Below, in pieces: positions 1 to 8,821 of a DNA stretch of 64,000 nucleotides (position 1 is its first letter; each line of letters opens with the position of its first letter). Source of the stretch: Chloroflexota bacterium (GTDB lineage Bacteria > Chloroflexota > Dormibacteria > Dormibacterales > Dormibacteraceae). A program made the translations under genes and the position numbers. The notes beneath the pieces were generated by a model. The model had not been told where the DNA came from, ran no database searches, and worked only from the letters and a program-made list of their open reading frames with translations. The stretch is taken from positions 22,751 through 86,750 of the forward strand of contig VBGR01000056.1 of assembly GCA_005880695.1 (NCBI GenBank). The letters are read 5' to 3'.

Positions 1-679
1 CCCGCCGGTGCCCAGGGCCTGGACCAGGCGCTGGGTGTCATAGGTCGCCAGGTCGCCGACCCGGCGGATGCCCATCAGCCGGAGGCGCTCCTCGGTCTTC
101 GGCCCGATCCCCGGGATCACGGCGATGGGGAACGGGGCCAGAAAGTCCGCCTCCGTGTCCGGCTGGACCACGACCAGGCCGTCCGGCTTGCGCGACCCGC
201 TGGCCACCTTGGCCACCAGCTTGCTGACCGCGACCCCGACGCTGGCCGTCAGCTGGACCTCCGTGTGGACCATGAACTTGATCCGGCGGGCGACGTCTTC
301 CGGCGTGCTGGTGCCGTGCCGGACTCGCGCCGTGATGTCCAGGTATGCCTCGTCGAGGGCGACGCCTTCGATCTTCTCGGGAGAGGCGAAGCGGCGAAAG
401 ACGCCGTGCACCTGGCGGCTGGCCTCCCGATACCTGGCGCCCTCCGGCCTGACCACGACCAGCTCCGGGCAGAGCTGCTGCGCCTCGTGGATCGGCTGTG
501 CCGAATGCACGCCGAAGGCGCGCGCCTCGTAGGAGGCGCCCATCACCACGGCCCGCCTGGAGGCGCCGGCGACCGCGACCGGCTTGCCGCGCAGGGAGGT
601 GTCGTCGCGTTGATGGACGGACGTGTAGAAGGCGTCCAGGTCGACGTGGAGGATGGCCCGGGGCCAAGCGATGGGCACG
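1..679 (-). CDS. dinB: DNA polymerase IV (Y-family), 3' end outside window
   Basis: Translesion DNA polymerase, cut by the left edge; about 226 N-terminal codons are present. The reverse-strand frame reads AILHVDLDAFYTSVHQ near the start, with the first catalytic aspartates, then VALDEAYLDIT with the Asp-Glu pair of the palm active site, and the helix-hairpin-helix start VIPGIGPKTEERLRLMG close to the edge. This order is that of DinB/PolIV. The GTG at 679 puts the first beta strand about ten residues in; an in-frame ATG at 730 is an alternative, and no clear ribosome site decides. It is divergent from the YfhO-type gene with a gap under 90 bases, or about 30 if the ATG is used. Confidence 0.9.
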
Positions 680-761
680 GCGATCGCAGTTTGCCACAGG
701 ATTTGGGGGTCTCCGACAAATGCACCACATTTGTTGGGGGTAAGGATTTTCCGTCCGCCCC

Positions 762-3083
762 GTGATTTCCCCCCATCTGCGGCTCCTGTCAGCCCTCGGC
801 CCGTGGCTTCCGGCGGTGCTGGCGCTGGCCTTGCTGCTCGTTGCCTGGTTTCCGGTCCTGGCGGGCTCGCGGGTCCTGATCGGGGGCGACGTGCTGTATT
901 CGATCGGCCCACCCTGGGCGGCGGAAAGGGCCGCCCACCGGCCGGCCAACACCCTCGTGGTCGACCCGGCTCAGCAGTTCCTGCCCTGGCAGCAGCTCAC
1001 CGCCGACGCGTTCCGCCACGGAAGGCTCCCACTCTGGGACCCCTACGCGTTGTCGGGCAAGCCGCTCCTTGCCAACGACCAGTCGGCTCCCTTCTCGCCC
1101 TTTACCTGGCTCGCCCTCTTCTTCAAGCCGGCGACAGGGCTCAGCCTGGCGATGATCGCCAAACTGCTGGTGGCCGGGTTCGGCATGGCGTTCTACCTGC
1201 GCGCGCTCGGCGCCCGCGGCATCGGGCCCGTAGCCGGGGGCGTGGCCTACGCCGGGAGCTCCTTTATGACCGTCTGGCTGGCTTCGCCGCAGGCCGCCGT
1301 CGCGGCGCTCCTCCCCTGGATCTTCGCGGCGGTCGAGCTTTACCTGAAGACCGGCCGCAGAAGGGCACTCGCAAGCCTTGCCCTGGCCGTGGGCCTCCAG
1401 TTCCTCGCGGGACACGCCGAGACCTCCCTTCACGTCGGCCTCGGGCTCGCCGTCTACGGGCTGATCCGGCTCGCTCTGGCGCCTCGGTTGGTCTTCCGGA
1501 TGGGCGCGCTGATCGCCGCCGGCGTGGTCGGAGTCATGCTCGGCGGCGCTCAGCTGCTGCCTTTTCTCAATGAGCTCGGACAGTCCTCGCTGGTACGCGA
1601 CCGCGCCGCGGGTGCGGTCGGCTCGGGCCACCTGAACCTCTCCGCAGTTACCTCTTGGTTCGTGCCCAACGCTGTCGGCAATCCCGGGATCGACGGACTG
1701 TACGGTCGCTACCCGAACTACAACGAAGCGACCGGGTTCGCCGGCGTCACGATGCTCGTCCTGGCGCCGATCGGCCTGGCCGCAGAGTGGTTGCGGGAGC
1801 GGGGTCCGGCGCTCGCTCTGGCGGGGGTGGGCCTGGTTTCGGCTGGCATCGTTTATGGACCGCTGAGCCCGCTCGCGGGGCGACTGCCAGGCCTTGCCGA
1901 GGCGAACAACATCCGGCTCCTCGTCTTGACGTGCTTCGCGGTCGCCGCGCTCGGCGGTCTCGGCCTGGCGAGCCTCGAGGAGGCGTCCTTGCGGGGACGC
2001 CAGCGAAGGCTGGTCGGAGTCGCTCTCTCTATGCTCGGGATGACAGCAGCCGTAGGTGTCGGGTTGGGCGGCCTGGTCCTGACCCAGGTCGGGGCCGGGG
2101 TGGGCGCCCTGCTGCCGACATTCCCGAGCTATTACATCGGGTTCTGGACTCTCCTGGCGGCCCTGGCGCTGCTGGGAGCCCTGGCGCTCGCGGCTGCCGC
2201 CCATTTCGCGGCCGGCCGCGTCGCGGCGCCCGCCCTGGGGCTGCTTGTCAGTCTCGAGGCGGCTCTGTTTGTGATTCCCTACCAGCCGCTTGTCAGGCCC
2301 GACGAGGTGCCTCCGGCGAGCACGGTGGCCACCTGGCTCCAGGACCACTCCGGTGACGGGTCGATCGCCTCCACGGGCAAGACGCTGATCCCCGAGACGG
2401 CGACCTACTACGGCGTGCGCGATGTGCGCGGTTACGACGTCCTGGTCCCACCCCGGGCGCGGCTCTACTGGTCGGCCGCCGACCCTGGTTACCACGACCG
2501 CGGTCTCGTCACGTTCCTCGAGCGGCCGGACATCGACTGGCTGAAGCGCGCGGGTGTCGCCTACATCGTCACCGCCGGCGCGGTCGTGCCGGGCAGCGCG
2601 CCGGTCGAGTCTGCCGAAGGTGTCGTCGTCAGCGCAGTCGCCGGACGTCCCTACGCCTACGCGACCGGCACCTGGTCGGCGGTGGCCGACGCGGCGGCGG
2701 CTCGCCGCCAGCTCCTCGCGCAGCCGGCCGGACCGCCGGTGATCGAAGGCGTCCAGGCCGGCAGCTCGCAGGCGTTGGCGCTGGTCAGCGTGCAGCGGGA
2801 AAGCCCAGAGCAGATCACGGTGCAGGTACGGACAGATGGGCCGGTCGTGGTCGTGATCCACGAATCCTGGAGCCCTGACTGGCGGGCCAGCCTCGACGGC
2901 CGGACCGTCGCCGACCACCCGGCCGACCTCATCTTCCAGGGCGTCCTCGTCCCGCTGGGCGCCCACACCCTCGAGCTCCGCTACGAGCCCGCCGGCGTCA
3001 CCCGGGGCCTGGCGCTCTCGGGGGCCGGCGTCGCCGGCCTCCTGGCGCTCGCCATCCTGCCGCTCCCGCGAAGGCGACACTAG
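762..3083 (+). CDS. YfhO-family polytopic membrane protein
   Basis: A 773-residue integral membrane protein starting at GTG. After an N-terminal hydrophobic segment comes a loop with GGDVLYSIGPPW and DPAQQFLPWQQL, then LPLWDPYALSGKPLLAND, the pattern of YfhO/GT-C-like proteins. Many hydrophobic segments follow to about residue 510, then a soluble region and a C-terminal beta-rich domain (ESWSPDWRASLDGR, VPLGAHTLELRYEP) ending in one last membrane span. YfhO relatives are linked to lipid-carrier-dependent glycosylation of wall or membrane polymers; the substrate here is unknown. It leads a cluster with rfbA, rfbB and glycosyltransferases, supporting an envelope glycan role. The long reverse-strand frame under it is a shadow. 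Confidence 0.82.
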   Translation: MISPHLRLLSALGPWLPAVLALALLLVAWFPVLAGSRVLIGGDVLYSIGPPWAAERAAHRPANTLVVDPAQQFLPWQQLTADAFRHGRLPLWDPYALSGKPLLANDQSAPFSPFTWLALFFKPATGLSLAMIAKLLVAGFGMAFYLRALGARGIGPVAGGVAYAGSSFMTVWLASPQAAVAALLPWIFAAVELYLKTGRRRALASLALAVGLQFLAGHAETSLHVGLGLAVYGLIRLALAPRLVFRMGALIAAGVVGVMLGGAQLLPFLNELGQSSLVRDRAAGAVGSGHLNLSAVTSWFVPNAVGNPGIDGLYGRYPNYNEATGFAGVTMLVLAPIGLAAEWLRERGPALALAGVGLVSAGIVYGPLSPLAGRLPGLAEANNIRLLVLTCFAVAALGGLGLASLEEASLRGRQRRLVGVALSMLGMTAAVGVGLGGLVLTQVGAGVGALLPTFPSYYIGFWTLLAALALLGALALAAAAHFAAGRVAAPALGLLVSLEAALFVIPYQPLVRPDEVPPASTVATWLQDHSGDGSIASTGKTLIPETATYYGVRDVRGYDVLVPPRARLYWSAADPGYHDRGLVTFLERPDIDWLKRAGVAYIVTAGAVVPGSAPVESAEGVVVSAVAGRPYAYATGTWSAVADAAAARRQLLAQPAGPPVIEGVQAGSSQALALVSVQRESPEQITVQVRTDGPVVVVIHESWSPDWRASLDGRTVADHPADLIFQGVLVPLGAHTLELRYEPAGVTRGLALSGAGVAGLLALAILPLPRRRH

Positions 3084-3093
3084 AATCCGAACG

Positions 3094-3849
3094 TTGAAGG
3101 GCGTCATCCTCGCGGGGGGCACGGGCAGTCGCCTCCACCCGCTCACCCTGATCACGAACAAGCACCTGCTTCCGATCTACGACCGGCCGATGATCAGCTA
3201 CGCGATCGAGGCGCTGGTCAAAAGCGCAGTCACCGAGATCATGCTGGTGACCGGCGGGACGCACGCGGGCGAGTTCCTGCGCCTGCTCGGCAACGGCCAC
3301 GAGTACGGGATCGACAGGCTCTTCTATGCCTACCAGGAGCGGCCAGGCGGCATCGCCGAGGCGCTCGGCCTGGCCGAGCGGTTCGTGGACCGGGACCGGG
3401 TCGTCGTGGTGCTCGCCGACAACGTGTTCGAGTGCTCGATCCGGCCGGCAGCCGAGAAGTTCGCGACGCAGGAGAAGGGCGCCCGCATCCTGCTCTCGAA
3501 GGTCAGCGAGCAAGCGCACCTGAAGCACCTTGGCGTTCCCGAGCTGGACGGCCAGGGACGGGTTACGAAGATTGTCGAAAAGCCGGAGGACCCGCCCAGT
3601 GCCTTCGCGGTGACCGGCATCTACTTCTACGACGCGGACGTGTTCGACGTCATCCCGACCCTGGAGCCGTCCAACCGCGGAGAGCTCGAGATCACTGACG
3701 TGAACAACCACTACGTGCGCCAGCGCACCATGGAGTACGACGTGGTGGACGGGTTCTGGGGCGACGCCGGGGAGTCGATCGAGGCCTACTACGCGGTCAA
3801 TGACTTCGTGCGCGCGCACGGCGCCAATAAGGAGATTCCCGGAACGTGA
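3094..3849 (+). CDS. rfbA: Glucose-1-phosphate thymidylyltransferase, short form
   Basis: Makes dTDP-glucose from dTTP and glucose-1-phosphate, the first step to dTDP-deoxysugars. The TTG start gives KGVILAGGTGSRLHPLT, the nucleotidyltransferase signature, then NKHLLPIYDRPM with the sugar-phosphate-binding lysine, and later KIVEKPEDPP and TGIYFYDADVF. At 251 residues it lacks the C-terminal extension of the usual 290-residue RmlA, as in the short-form branch. The start lies 11 bases after the YfhO gene stop, and the stop overlaps rfbB by 4 bases (GTGA). A guanylyl or other nucleotidyl donor is possible, but rfbB next door favours dTTP. Confidence 0.88.
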   Translation: MKGVILAGGTGSRLHPLTLITNKHLLPIYDRPMISYAIEALVKSAVTEIMLVTGGTHAGEFLRLLGNGHEYGIDRLFYAYQERPGGIAEALGLAERFVDRDRVVVVLADNVFECSIRPAAEKFATQEKGARILLSKVSEQAHLKHLGVPELDGQGRVTKIVEKPEDPPSAFAVTGIYFYDADVFDVIPTLEPSNRGELEITDVNNHYVRQRTMEYDVVDGFWGDAGESIEAYYAVNDFVRAHGANKEIPGT

Positions 3850-4877
3850 GCGAGCGCGTGCTTCGGCGCCTCCTGGTCGCCGGCGGCGCCGGCTTCATCG
3901 GCTCCAACTTCGTGAAGCTGCTGCGCAGGACGCGGCCCGACGTCGAGGTCACCGTGCTGGACAAGCTCACCTACGCCGGCAACCCTGCCAACCTGCGCGA
4001 GCTGGAGGGCCAGGAGGGCTACCGCTTCGTGCGCGGCGACATCTGCGACGGCGAGATGGTCGACCACCTGGCGGGCCAGGTCGACGCCATCGTCAACTTC
4101 GCGGCCGAGACCCATGTCGACCGCTCCCTGCTCGACCCCTTCGCGTTCGTACTCACCGACGTGCTCGGGACGGCGGTGCTTTGCGAGGCAGCACGCAAGC
4201 ACGAGCACGAGGTCATCCTGCTGGTCTCGACTGATGAGGTCTACGGCGATGTGACCACCGGCCTGTCAAAAGAGGCGGACGCGCTCCGGCCGCGCAGCCC
4301 GTACTCCGCCAGCAAGGCCGGCGGCGAGCTGCTGGCACGCTCTTATGTGGAGAGCTTCGGCTTGCCGCTGCTCGTGACCCGCGGCAGCAACAACTACGGG
4401 CCCAACCAGTTCCCCGAGAAGATCGTCCCGCTTTTCATCACGAACGCCCTCGACGGCTTGAAGCTGCCGATTTACAACGACGGCTCGGCAGTGCGCGACT
4501 ACATCTACGTCGAGGACCACTGCGAAGGCATCGACCTGGTGCTGCGCAAAGGCGAGGTCGGCCACGCCTACAACGTCGCCACCGGAGTGCAGACCAGCGG
4601 CCTGGAGGTGGCGCGGACCGTGCTCGAGCTGACGGGCGGCGACGAGTCGCTGCTGGAGTTCGTCCGCGACCGGCCGGGCCACGACTACCGCTACGCGCCG
4701 GACATCAGCGCGATCTCAGAGCTGGGCTGGCAGCCAAAGGTCAACTTTCGCGAGGGCCTGGCGGAGACTGTCCGCTGGTATCAGGAGCACGAGCAGTGGT
4801 GGCGGCCCCTGAAGTCCGGCGAGTACTGGGATTTCTATCGCCGCAACTACAAGCCGATCGAGACCGAAGTCTCATAG
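3846..4877 (+). CDS. rfbB: dTDP-glucose 4,6-dehydratase
   Basis: Second step of dTDP-deoxysugar synthesis: oxidises C4 and removes water across C5-C6 of dTDP-glucose using bound NAD. The N-terminus has the Rossmann motif [14 protein letters not shown], then FAAETHVDRS, STDEVYGDV, and the YxxxK catalytic pair in SPYSASKAGGELL; RGSNNYGPNQFPEK is typical of RmlB. Length 343 is normal. A GTG start overlaps the rfbA stop. rfbC and rfbD (epimerase and reductase for rhamnose) are not in the window, so the end sugar is unknown. Confidence 0.92.
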   Translation: MSERVLRRLLVAGGAGFIGSNFVKLLRRTRPDVEVTVLDKLTYAGNPANLRELEGQEGYRFVRGDICDGEMVDHLAGQVDAIVNFAAETHVDRSLLDPFAFVLTDVLGTAVLCEAARKHEHEVILLVSTDEVYGDVTTGLSKEADALRPRSPYSASKAGGELLARSYVESFGLPLLVTRGSNNYGPNQFPEKIVPLFITNALDGLKLPIYNDGSAVRDYIYVEDHCEGIDLVLRKGEVGHAYNVATGVQTSGLEVARTVLELTGGDESLLEFVRDRPGHDYRYAPDISAISELGWQPKVNFREGLAETVRWYQEHEQWWRPLKSGEYWDFYRRNYKPIETEVS

Positions 4878-5845
4878 GGACGGACCCGAGCGTTTCGGTC
4901 GTTGTCTTGAACCGGGACGGCCTGCGCTTCCTGGACGCCTGCCTGAGCGCTTCGCTCGACCAGGAGGTGGACGGTGGGCATGAGGTGCTTCTGGTGGACA
5001 ACGGCTCCAGTGATGGGTCCGCGGAGCACGTCAGGCAGCGACATCAGCGCGTGCGCGTGATCGAAGCGGGTCGGAACCTTGGGTTCGCTGCGGGCAACAA
5101 CCTCGGCATCCGCGAGGCGCGGGGCGAGCTGGTGGTCCTGCTCAACAACGACACGCGCGTGCGCCCGGGCTGGCTCCAAGCTCTGGTCGAGGTTGCCGGC
5201 GCCGACCCTCGGGCCGGGGCGGTGACTTCGAAGCTGTTGTTCGCGGAGCCCGCCGGAGTGATTCAGAACGCCGGGTCGCTGCTGCTCAGCGATGGCAGCG
5301 GTGGCGACCGAGGGAGTGGGGAGCCCGATGCCGGCCAGTTCGACAAGCGGGAGGAGGTCTTCGCCTTTTGCGGCGCTGCCGCGCTCCTGCGCCGCGAGGC
5401 CCTGGCCGACGTCGGCGTCTTCGACGAGGACTACTTCATGTACTACGAGGACACGGACCTCAGCTGGCGCCTCCGCTTGCGTGGCTGGAGGGTGGTCTAT
5501 GAGCCGCGCGCGGTGGTCGACCACTGGCACGCCGCGTCGAGTGGGCGCGACTCCAGGTTCATGCGCTTCCACGCCGACCGCAATCGCCTGTTCACCGTTT
5601 TAAAGAACGCGCCGCCGTCCTTCGTCGGCCGCAGCTTCCTCAGCCTGGGAAGACGTGCCGCGGCGCCGACCGGTCCGGCCGGGACTCCGCGAGAAGGATC
5701 GAAGCCCAGGGTGCTCGCGTCATTCGCGGCGCACTTGCCCGCCATGCTGGCGCGGCGACTGCGCATCCGCGCACGGCGTACAGCCCCTGACGCGGAGGTG
5801 CTGCGCTGGATCTACTCGAGAGAGCGATGGGACGCCCGCTCCTGA
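4874..5845 (+). CDS. Glycosyltransferase family 2
   Basis: GT-A fold inverting glycosyltransferase of the rhamnosyltransferase-like GT2 group. It reads PSVSVVVLNRDGLRFLDAC at the N-terminus, then VVLLNNDTRVRPGW with the metal-binding acidic motif, FCGAAALLRREAL, and FDEDYFMYYEDTDLSWRLR, the ED motif of this subgroup. The acceptor is unknown. No ATG, GTG or TTG lies between the stop of rfbB and the first conserved strand. The best start by homology is ATA at 4874, overlapping the rfbB stop as ATAG; the nearest usual start is GTG at 4796, which would add 26 residues coded inside rfbB. Confidence 0.85.
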   Translation: MGTDPSVSVVVLNRDGLRFLDACLSASLDQEVDGGHEVLLVDNGSSDGSAEHVRQRHQRVRVIEAGRNLGFAAGNNLGIREARGELVVLLNNDTRVRPGWLQALVEVAGADPRAGAVTSKLLFAEPAGVIQNAGSLLLSDGSGGDRGSGEPDAGQFDKREEVFAFCGAAALLRREALADVGVFDEDYFMYYEDTDLSWRLRLRGWRVVYEPRAVVDHWHAASSGRDSRFMRFHADRNRLFTVLKNAPPSFVGRSFLSLGRRAAAPTGPAGTPREGSKPRVLASFAAHLPAMLARRLRIRARRTAPDAEVLRWIYSRERWDARS

Positions 5846-6975
5846 TCGGCCTCACCTCCCCTTACTTCGGAGCTGTCTTCGGCGGCGGCGAGAAGTACCT
5901 CGGCGTGACAGCCGAAGCGGTGCGGGACGGGTTCCCAGGCAATGTGGTCGAGATCGCGGGCGCGGTGCCGGCCGACCGCGAACGCTACGAGGCGACGCTG
6001 AACCTCGACCTCCACGGAATCCAGCTGGTCGCCAACAACCCTCGCGTCACGCCGGTCCACCGCCTGGCCAACCGGCTGACTCCGCTCCGCCCGCTGCGCA
6101 ACCGCGTCCTGGCGTCTCAGGCGGCGCGCGCCACAGCACGCTACGACGTCCACCTGGCCATGGCCTACCGCATACCCGTGCACACGCGCGCGCAGCGCAC
6201 GGCGATTCTCTGCCAGTTCCCCTACGCGTCACGTGAGGGCGTGGCGGAGTTCGAGCGCGTCATCTGCCAGTCGGAGTACGTGCGGCACTGGGTGCGCGAG
6301 CTCTGGGGTCGTGACGCGGTCGTCGTGCACCCGCCAGTTGACCTCCCGGCCGGCGGTCCCGAGGCCGCCGCCAAGCGCCCGCTCATCCTCTCGGTCGGGC
6401 GCTTCTTCGAAGGCGGCCATTCGAAGCGCCACGAGGTGATGGTGGAGGCCTTTCGCGGGCTCTGCGAGGACGGATTGGAAGGCTGGCAGCTGCACCTGGT
6501 CGGGTCGGTTCACGAGGAAGGTCCGCACGCGGGCTACTTCGAGCGTGTCAAGGCCCGCGCTCGCGGCTACCCGATCCGGATCCATACCGACCTGAGCCAT
6601 CAGGACCTGGAGGACCTCTACCGCTCGGCGAGCGTCTACTGGCACGCAGCCGGGTTCGGAGCCGAAGGCGGGCCACCCGAGGCGCTCGAGCACTTCGGGC
6701 TGACCGTCGCCGAAGCCATGGCCCACGCCACGGTGCCGGTCGTCTATCCGGGGGGCGGCGTCGCCGAAGTCGTTCACGACAAGGAGGACGGCTTTCACTG
6801 GCGCGACCCGCGTGAGCTGGCGGAGGTCACGCTCCGGCTGGTGGCTGACGCCGACCTGCGGCGCCGGGTTGGTGCGGAGGCCTGGCGGTCGGCGCGACGC
6901 TTCGGCCGGGCCGAGTTCAAGCGCCGGATGCTGGAGGCGCTCCGCCCATTGGTCGAGCCGGCCTCCGGTGAGTAA
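5827..6975 (+). CDS. Glycosyltransferase, GT4-like (GT-B fold)
   Basis: A 382-residue GT-B glycosyltransferase. The N-terminal half begins LLIGLTSPYFGAVFGGGEKY, the glycine-rich acceptor loop. The C-terminal donor domain has LILSVGRFFEGGHSKRHEV, then a shortened E-x7-E region GPPEALEHFGLTVAEAMAHA and VVYPGGGVAEVVHDKEDGF, typical of GT4. It probably adds a sugar to a lipid-linked intermediate of the envelope glycan; donor and acceptor cannot be told. ATG start overlaps the GT2 gene by 19 bases. Confidence 0.85.
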   Translation: MGRPLLIGLTSPYFGAVFGGGEKYLGVTAEAVRDGFPGNVVEIAGAVPADRERYEATLNLDLHGIQLVANNPRVTPVHRLANRLTPLRPLRNRVLASQAARATARYDVHLAMAYRIPVHTRAQRTAILCQFPYASREGVAEFERVICQSEYVRHWVRELWGRDAVVVHPPVDLPAGGPEAAAKRPLILSVGRFFEGGHSKRHEVMVEAFRGLCEDGLEGWQLHLVGSVHEEGPHAGYFERVKARARGYPIRIHTDLSHQDLEDLYRSASVYWHAAGFGAEGGPPEALEHFGLTVAEAMAHATVPVVYPGGGVAEVVHDKEDGFHWRDPRELAEVTLRLVADADLRRRVGAEAWRSARRFGRAEFKRRMLEALRPLVEPASGE

Positions 6976-8059
6976 GCCACTTCTCGACGCGCGCTCCCTG
7001 CAGGGGCCGAGTGCGCGGCGTGGCATCGGGCGCTACGCACGGGGTCTGCTGCGAGCGCTGGCCGAGGCCGGCCTCGACTACGACGTCCTGATCGACGGCG
7101 GCCTGCCCGACCCTGAGGTTCCCAACGGCGTCAAGCTCTATGCGACCCGGCGCCGCTACCGGGGCCGGCTGGCCGGCTACGAGGATTCGGTGGCGCTGGT
7201 CGCGGACCTGCGCAAGATCCGGCCTTCCCTCTACCACGCCCTCCACCTGACGCTCCCCGGCCGCGCCCCCTGCCCGGTCGTGGTCACCGTCCACGACCTC
7301 ATCCCCTGGGCGTTCGGCGGCTGGCGCATGGCCGGCGAGCGGCTCCGCTATCGCACCGCGCGGCGGCTCTTGCCCCGGGCCGACCTGCTGCTCGCGGTCT
7401 CCCAGGCGACCGCGGCCGACATCCGTCGCCTGGTTGGTGCCCAGGCTGAGCGCGTGCGCGTCGTTTACGAGGGTCTCGACCCCGCGTTTCGGCCCCGCGA
7501 GGGTGCGCCCGATCGGGTTCGCCGGCGCTGGAGCGTGAGCAAGCCCTACCTCGTCTTCGTGGGCGCCCTGGACGTCCGCAAGGATCCGGCGGGGCTCTTG
7601 CGAGCCTGGGGGGCGGCGCGCGCCAGCGGCGCCGACCTGGACCTGCTGGTGGCGGGCGAGTCGGGACGCCAGGCACCGTCGAACATGGGCGGAGCGCGGC
7701 TGCTCGGCTACGTCGACGATGAGTCCCTGGCCGACCTCCTCTCGGCCGCCGGCTGCCTGGTTTTCCCAAGCCTCTACGAGGGCTTCGGGCTGCCGGCTCT
7801 GGAGGCGATGGGCTGCGGCTGCCCGGTGGCCGCCTACCGCAACTCCAGCCTGCCCGAGATCGTCGGCGACGCCGGCGCCCTGGTTGCCAACCGCGATTCT
7901 GAGGCGCTCGGACGGGCGGCGGCCGCGCTCCTGGCAGAGCCGCAACGCTCGCAGGCCCGCAACTCCGGCTTGAGCCGGGCTCGGAGCTTCAGCTGGGAGA
8001 AGGCGGCCCGGGAGACGATGGCCGCCTACCGGGACCTGACCGGGAGCTCGGCCGGCTGA
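6968..8059 (+). CDS. Glycosyltransferase family 4 (mannosyltransferase-like)
   Basis: Retaining GT-B enzyme of 363 residues. The acceptor side has GPSARRGIGRYARGLLRAL and VVTVHDLIPWAFG; the donor side has YLVFVGALDVRKDP, LLGYVDDESLADLLSAA and the E-x7-E motif in PSLYEGFGLPALEAMGCG, followed by NSSLPEIVGDAGALV. These are hallmarks of GT4 mannosyl- or related transferases. The GTG at 6968 overlaps the previous gene by 8 bases and places the first strand correctly; longer upstream readings lie inside the neighbour. Last gene of the envelope sugar operon, with a terminator stem starting in its final codons. Confidence 0.86.
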   Translation: MSKPLLDARSLQGPSARRGIGRYARGLLRALAEAGLDYDVLIDGGLPDPEVPNGVKLYATRRRYRGRLAGYEDSVALVADLRKIRPSLYHALHLTLPGRAPCPVVVTVHDLIPWAFGGWRMAGERLRYRTARRLLPRADLLLAVSQATAADIRRLVGAQAERVRVVYEGLDPAFRPREGAPDRVRRRWSVSKPYLVFVGALDVRKDPAGLLRAWGAARASGADLDLLVAGESGRQAPSNMGGARLLGYVDDESLADLLSAAGCLVFPSLYEGFGLPALEAMGCGCPVAAYRNSSLPEIVGDAGALVANRDSEALGRAAAALLAEPQRSQARNSGLSRARSFSWEKAARETMAAYRDLTGSSAG

Positions 8060-8083
8060 CCCACTTTCTTGTGGGTCGGCTTC
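8055..8083 (+). terminator. Rho-independent terminator of the envelope sugar operon
   Basis: Ten-base-pair stem (one U-G pair) with arms 8055-8064 and 8071-8080 and a TTTCTT loop, followed by a T-rich stretch. The left arm includes the stop codon region of the last glycosyltransferase. The minus-strand liv operon ends only a few bases away at 8087, so the hairpin may serve both convergent transcripts. Confidence 0.7.
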
Positions 8084-8086
8084 AAT

Positions 8087-8821
8087 TCACATTCCCAGAT
8101 AAGCCCTCTGGACCTCAGCCGACTCCAGCAGCTCCTGTCCGGTGCCCGTCTGAACTATCTCCCCGGTTTCGAGGACGTAACCCCGGTGCGCGACCTGGAG
8201 AGCCTGGCGCGCGTTCTGCTCCACCAAGAGAATCGAGGTGCCCTGCTTGTTGATGTCGCGGATGATCGAGAAGATGGTCTCGACCAGGATCGGAGCGAGT
8301 CCAAGCGACGGCTCGTCGAGCATCAAGAGGCGGGGTCTGGACATCAGCGCTCGCCCGATTGCCAGCATCTGCTGCTCCCCGCCCGACAGGGTCCCCGCCA
8401 GCTGCGTCGAACGTTCCTTGAGTCGCGGGAAGAGCGTGAACGCGTTTTCCATGTCCGCCCGTATCCCGTCGCGATCTCGGCGGGTGTAGGCGCCCATCAA
8501 GAGGTTCTCGTGAACGCTCATCCGGGGGAAGAGGCGGCGGCCCTCTGGGGCGAGGCAAAGGCCCCGCCGGACGATCGCCTCCGCCGGCCGCCCGGTAGTC
8601 TCCTTTCCGTCGAAGACGACCCGGCCGGCGAGCGGCCGCATCACACCCGCCAGCGTCCGTACGGTGGTCGACTTGCCGGCACCGTTGGCGCCGATCAGGG
8701 TGACGATCTCGCCCTGGCTGACGTTCAAGCTCACGCCGCGCAGGGCGACGATCTTCCCGTACGCCACCTCGAGGCCGGTCACCTCGAGGAAGGCGCTGCC
8801 GTTGGAGCTGCTGTCGCTCAT
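8087..8821 (-). CDS. livF: Branched-chain amino-acid ABC transporter ATPase LivF
   Basis: One of the two ATPases of a Liv-type importer. The 244-residue protein has Walker A GANGAGKST, signature LSGGEQQMLAIGRAL, Walker B LLMLDEPSLGLAP and the switch His region LLVEQNARQAL; LDEPSLGLAPILVE and the short C-terminus are typical of LivF. ATG start overlaps the stop of livG by 4 bases, so the two are translationally coupled. Last gene of livK-HMGF. Substrate may be leucine/isoleucine/valine or another amino acid or amide, as Liv systems vary. Confidence 0.92.
   Translation of the reverse strand: MSDSSSNGSAFLEVTGLEVAYGKIVALRGVSLNVSQGEIVTLIGANGAGKSTTVRTLAGVMRPLAGRVVFDGKETTGRPAEAIVRRGLCLAPEGRRLFPRMSVHENLLMGAYTRRDRDGIRADMENAFTLFPRLKERSTQLAGTLSGGEQQMLAIGRALMSRPRLLMLDEPSLGLAPILVETIFSIIRDINKQGTSILLVEQNARQALQVAHRGYVLETGEIVQTGTGQELLESAEVQRAYLGM

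Noticed and set aside
789..3161. A 790-codon open frame on the minus strand under the YfhO-type gene
   Set aside because: Composition is Arg/Gly/Gln-rich with no domain; typical shadow of a high-GC coding strand. Similar shadows under ugd, argB/argD, lysS and topoisomerase regions were also dropped.
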